Origin: Bacillota bacterium
Lineage (GTDB): Bacteria; Bacillota_H; UBA994; UBA5500
Length of the DNA: 15,071 bases
Direction: 5' to 3'
Assembly (NCBI GenBank): GCA_012727835.1
Contig: JAAYGE010000164.1
Location: 1-15,071 of the forward strand
Numbering within the stretch: the stretch's first letter is position 1; every line of letters starts with the position of its first letter. Of the stretch, positions 14,419 through 15,071 are shown in pieces. Below the pieces are notes generated by a model that was not told where the DNA came from, searched no databases, and saw only the letters and a list, made by a program, of their open reading frames with translations. Made by a program: the position numbers and the translations under genes.

Positions 14419-15039
14419 TTATCTTTTCTCTTTAGGAAATACCATGCCACTGGCCACGTTCTTGGTATGGGCTTCGTCTTGCAGACGTTTTAGGGTGGCC
14501 TCCCATTCGGCGCGGCTGGTTTCCGGCTGCTTGGGGTAGGAATCCCATTTGGAGAAGAGTTTATCGATCTGCTCATCGGTCATGGCCGGCCGCAGCAAAC
14601 GCATACGCGAGGCCCGGTCGTGGATGATGGTGGCAAAGGAGTCGCTCACACCGATGGGAGCCGTTGTGCCGGCTTCATTCCATTTGGCGAAAATATGATG
14701 ATGTTCGCCGCCACATTCGGTACACTTAGTGATGCGATCTAGAATAGGGGGGAATGTTTCGCTGCCTAAAATGGTTTTTCCTCTGATCTCAATTTCCCAA
14801 ACTTGGGTCACGCCGCCACATCGGGGGCAACGGGGAGCTAGAAACAGGGCGTAGAAGTTGCGAAAGTGTATAGAGAACAGGCTGAAGGACACGAGCATTA
14901 CAGCCACCGATAGAAGCCCATAGCCCCAGTGGTAAATACCCAACCGATTACTAAACACCAAATAGAAAACGGCCGTCAAAAATACTAAAGCGGATAAAAT
15001 CAACATAATGACTGTGGTAATCTTGGCCCTTCTATACAT
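14419..15039 (-). CDS. Hypothetical two-TM membrane protein with a zinc-ribbon, 206 aa
   Basis: I do not recognise the family. Two membrane helices lie at about residues 8-30 and 37-60. A four-Cys zinc-ribbon follows: CPRCGG (Cys71, Cys74) and CTECGG (Cys106, Cys109), the second pair followed by a three-His run (113-115) that could add ligands. The rest (about 120-206) is soluble and charged, predicted mostly helical, with a region resembling an acidic/basic helix pair (MTDEQIDKLFSKW). The topology suggests a cytoplasmic metal-binding or protein-binding domain tethered to the membrane. The ATG at 15039 is preferred: AGGGGAG lies 9 bases upstream of it but only 3 bases from an in-frame TTG at 15045. 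It is convergent with the aldolase and shares no obvious operon with anything in the window. Confidence 0.8.
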   Translation of the reverse strand: MYRRAKITTVIMLILSALVFLTAVFYLVFSNRLGIYHWGYGLLSVAVMLVSFSLFSIHFRNFYALFLAPRCPRCGGVTQVWEIEIRGKTILGSETFPPILDRITKCTECGGEHHHIFAKWNEAGTTAPIGVSDSFATIIHDRASRMRLLRPAMTDEQIDKLFSKWDSYPKQPETSRAEWEATLKRLQDEAHTKNVASGMVFPKEKR

Positions 15040-15071
15040 AAACAATTACTCCCCTCTATTTATATTAATTA

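Noticed and set aside
1..15071. CRISPR array, prophage, insertion sequence or defence island
   Set aside because: No regularly spaced repeats, transposase, integrase, phage structural gene or known defence domain was found on either strand.

Overview
The window looks like a piece of a Bacillota (Clostridia-like) chromosome of moderate GC. This is an inference from strong AGGAGG-type ribosome binding sites, several TTG starts, tight overlapping gene junctions, Gram-positive-style lipoproteins and a GlmL/MutL-family gene. No rRNA, tRNA, CRISPR array, transposase or phage gene was seen.

Layout: (1) 1-389, minus: the N-terminal part of a MATE exporter with a near-consensus promoter. (2) 390-997: mostly non-coding, with a possible decayed small membrane-protein gene and a 21-bp-phased direct repeat. 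(3) 1001-6333, plus: a tightly packed run of MFS exporter, GlmL/MutL-family ATPase, a KOW/barrel-type protein and an unknown 326-aa protein, closed by a strong terminator at 6343. The GlmL gene carries an in-frame TAG at codon 77 and is otherwise intact. (4) 6483-7685, plus: a lipoprotein with beta-propeller character and its own terminator. (5) 7868-10176, plus: two tandem paralogous metal-dependent amidohydrolases that overlap by 1 nt, then a terminator. (6) 13291-10460, minus: an M14 zinc carboxypeptidase-like protein followed by an M28 aminopeptidase-like lipoprotein. Short covarying palindromic repeats lie between and beyond them. (7) 13606-14229, plus: a class II (FucA-type) aldolase behind a structured leader. 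(8) 15039-14419, minus: a two-TM zinc-ribbon protein. It converges on the aldolase across a probable bidirectional terminator.

How the genes relate: the two peptidases and two amidohydrolases suggest peptide or amide scavenging, but no pathway can be assembled from the window alone. The most unusual part is the GlmL-KOW-unknown trio. GlmL-type ATPases are normally linked to B12-dependent carbon-skeleton or amino mutases, yet no mutase is present here and the two partners are not proteins I recognise. The trio may be an uncharacterised ATPase system. The in-frame amber codon is either a fresh inactivating mutation, a sequence error, or (less likely) a read-through or recoding event.
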